In this document: positions 54,733-55,118 of the stretch, in pieces
Position numbering within the stretch: position 1 is the stretch's first letter
How the letters are laid out: every line of letters begins with the position of its first letter
Assembly (NCBI RefSeq): GCF_000090795.2
Contig: NW_003546242.1
Location: forward strand, 716,511 to 771,628
Length of the DNA: 55,118 nt
From: Amphimedon queenslandica
Taxonomy: Eukaryota; Porifera; Demospongiae; Haplosclerida; Niphatidae
Direction: 5' to 3'
Notes under the pieces: generated by a model
The model's input: the letters and a program-made list of their open reading frames with translations, nothing else
Database searches by the model: none
Told to the model about the DNA's origin: nothing
Position numbers and translations under genes: made by a program

Positions 54733-55118
54733 ATGCTCTGTTTTGCTTGTAGTACGTCAGCTATTCCACTTTGTAATCGTGTTTTTCACTCAAGAACTGC
54801 TTATGTGAGAAGTGCTCCTGCAACGGTTCCTGTTTGTGATACATATTGTCCTGAGAAGTATAAAACATGGAATATTCATACTTTAAAAAGAGCATGTGAA
54901 GCTGTGCATAATGGAAGTAGTATTAGAAGAACAGCAGAGGAGTATAACATCCCTCGTTCAACTTTACATGACTACGTTACTTGTAGAATCACATTTGGAG
55001 CCAAAACTGGAGCAAAAGCTTACCTATCAGAACTGGAAGATGAACTAGTAGCGTTTCTCATGGGGATGTCATCTTTTTGGATATTCGCGCACAATAAGAC
55101 AAGTAGTTGATCTTGTTC
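54733..55118 (+). pseudogene. pogo/Tigger-like transposase, N-terminal DNA-binding part (cut by window end)
   Basis: From ATG at 54,733 the frame reaches KYKTWNIHTLKRACEAVHNG then SSIRRTAEEYNIPRSTLHDY, the psq-type helix-turn-helix of pogo/Tigger transposases, which binds the element ends. LSELEDELVAFLMGMSSF follows as the start of the second (CENP-B-like) helix-turn-helix. A run of five T at 55,074-55,078 shifts the frame. One T fewer would give GYSRTIRQVVDLV to the window edge, so this is either a decay lesion or a sequencing error. The catalytic domain lies outside the window. The first 20 residues (CFACSTSAIPLCN) may be an artefact of an unspliced intron. Confidence 0.75.

Overview
The window looks like AT-rich nuclear DNA of an early-branching animal. 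A demosponge such as Amphimedon is the best guess. The reasons are the short GT-AG introns (often 40-90 bp), the Helitrons that carry a lysine-rich N-terminal 15-residue repeat and a C-terminal OTU domain, and the dense layering of DNA transposons. No bacterial operons, rRNA genes, CRISPR arrays or confident tRNA genes are seen. Nearly everything recognisable is mobile-element sequence in several states of decay. A small spliced gene at the left edge (12-620, minus) is the only candidate for an ordinary, intact gene. Family names are recognised from motifs by eye and were not searched.

Layout. (1) 1.3-14.0 kb, minus strand: a Helitron (N-terminal repeats, HUH/Y2 Rep, Pif1-type helicase, OTU protease-like domain). 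It is split by a 5,576-bp CACTA-like transposon (7,797-13,372) that has CACTG ends, a TA target duplication and two divergent genes. The left gene is a multi-exon SAMD3-like protein and the right gene is a zinc-finger/Tnp2-like transposase. Removing the CACTA element rejoins the Helitron repeat unit in phase. (2) 14.0-20.9 kb: mostly non-coding, with a long hairpin (15.05-15.16 kb), a 303-bp foldback element (18.28-18.58 kb) and a GGTA-loop hairpin element. (3) 20.9-23.6 kb: a decayed Tnp2/KDZ-like transposase carrying a MITE. (4) 25.5-35.4 kb, plus strand: a second, more decayed Helitron. It holds a 178-bp tandem duplication, a 2.5-kb cluster of nested insertions containing an assembly gap (31,396-31,668), and a MITE with a tRNA-like sequence that sits inside the OTU domain. 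(5) 35.6-39.9 kb: a HIRAN-domain fragment (plus) and an uncharacterised Cys-rich gene relic (minus) interrupted by an hAT-type MITE. (6) 41.1-46.6 kb: a second copy of the divergent SAMD3-like/transposase module, interrupted by a 361-bp hAT-type MITE. (7) 46.9-48.1 kb: a 77-bp minisatellite with higher-order structure. (8) 48.25-53.63 kb: a third head-to-head pair. A P-loop ATPase-like gene (minus) faces a CxC-zinc-finger/chromodomain-like gene (plus), and the latter contains a miniature LTR retrotransposon (51,969-53,022). (9) 54.7 kb to the end: the start of a pogo/Tigger-like transposase.

Three separate head-to-head gene pairs lie within 45 kb, and two of them are the same module. In the best-preserved case the termini and empty site show that both genes travel in one transposon. 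This two-gene architecture is the most interesting system in the window. Several insertions (CACTA in Helitron, LTR element in CxC gene, MITE in OTU, MITE in MITE) can be dated relative to each other because deleting the insert plus one target-site copy restores the interrupted sequence.
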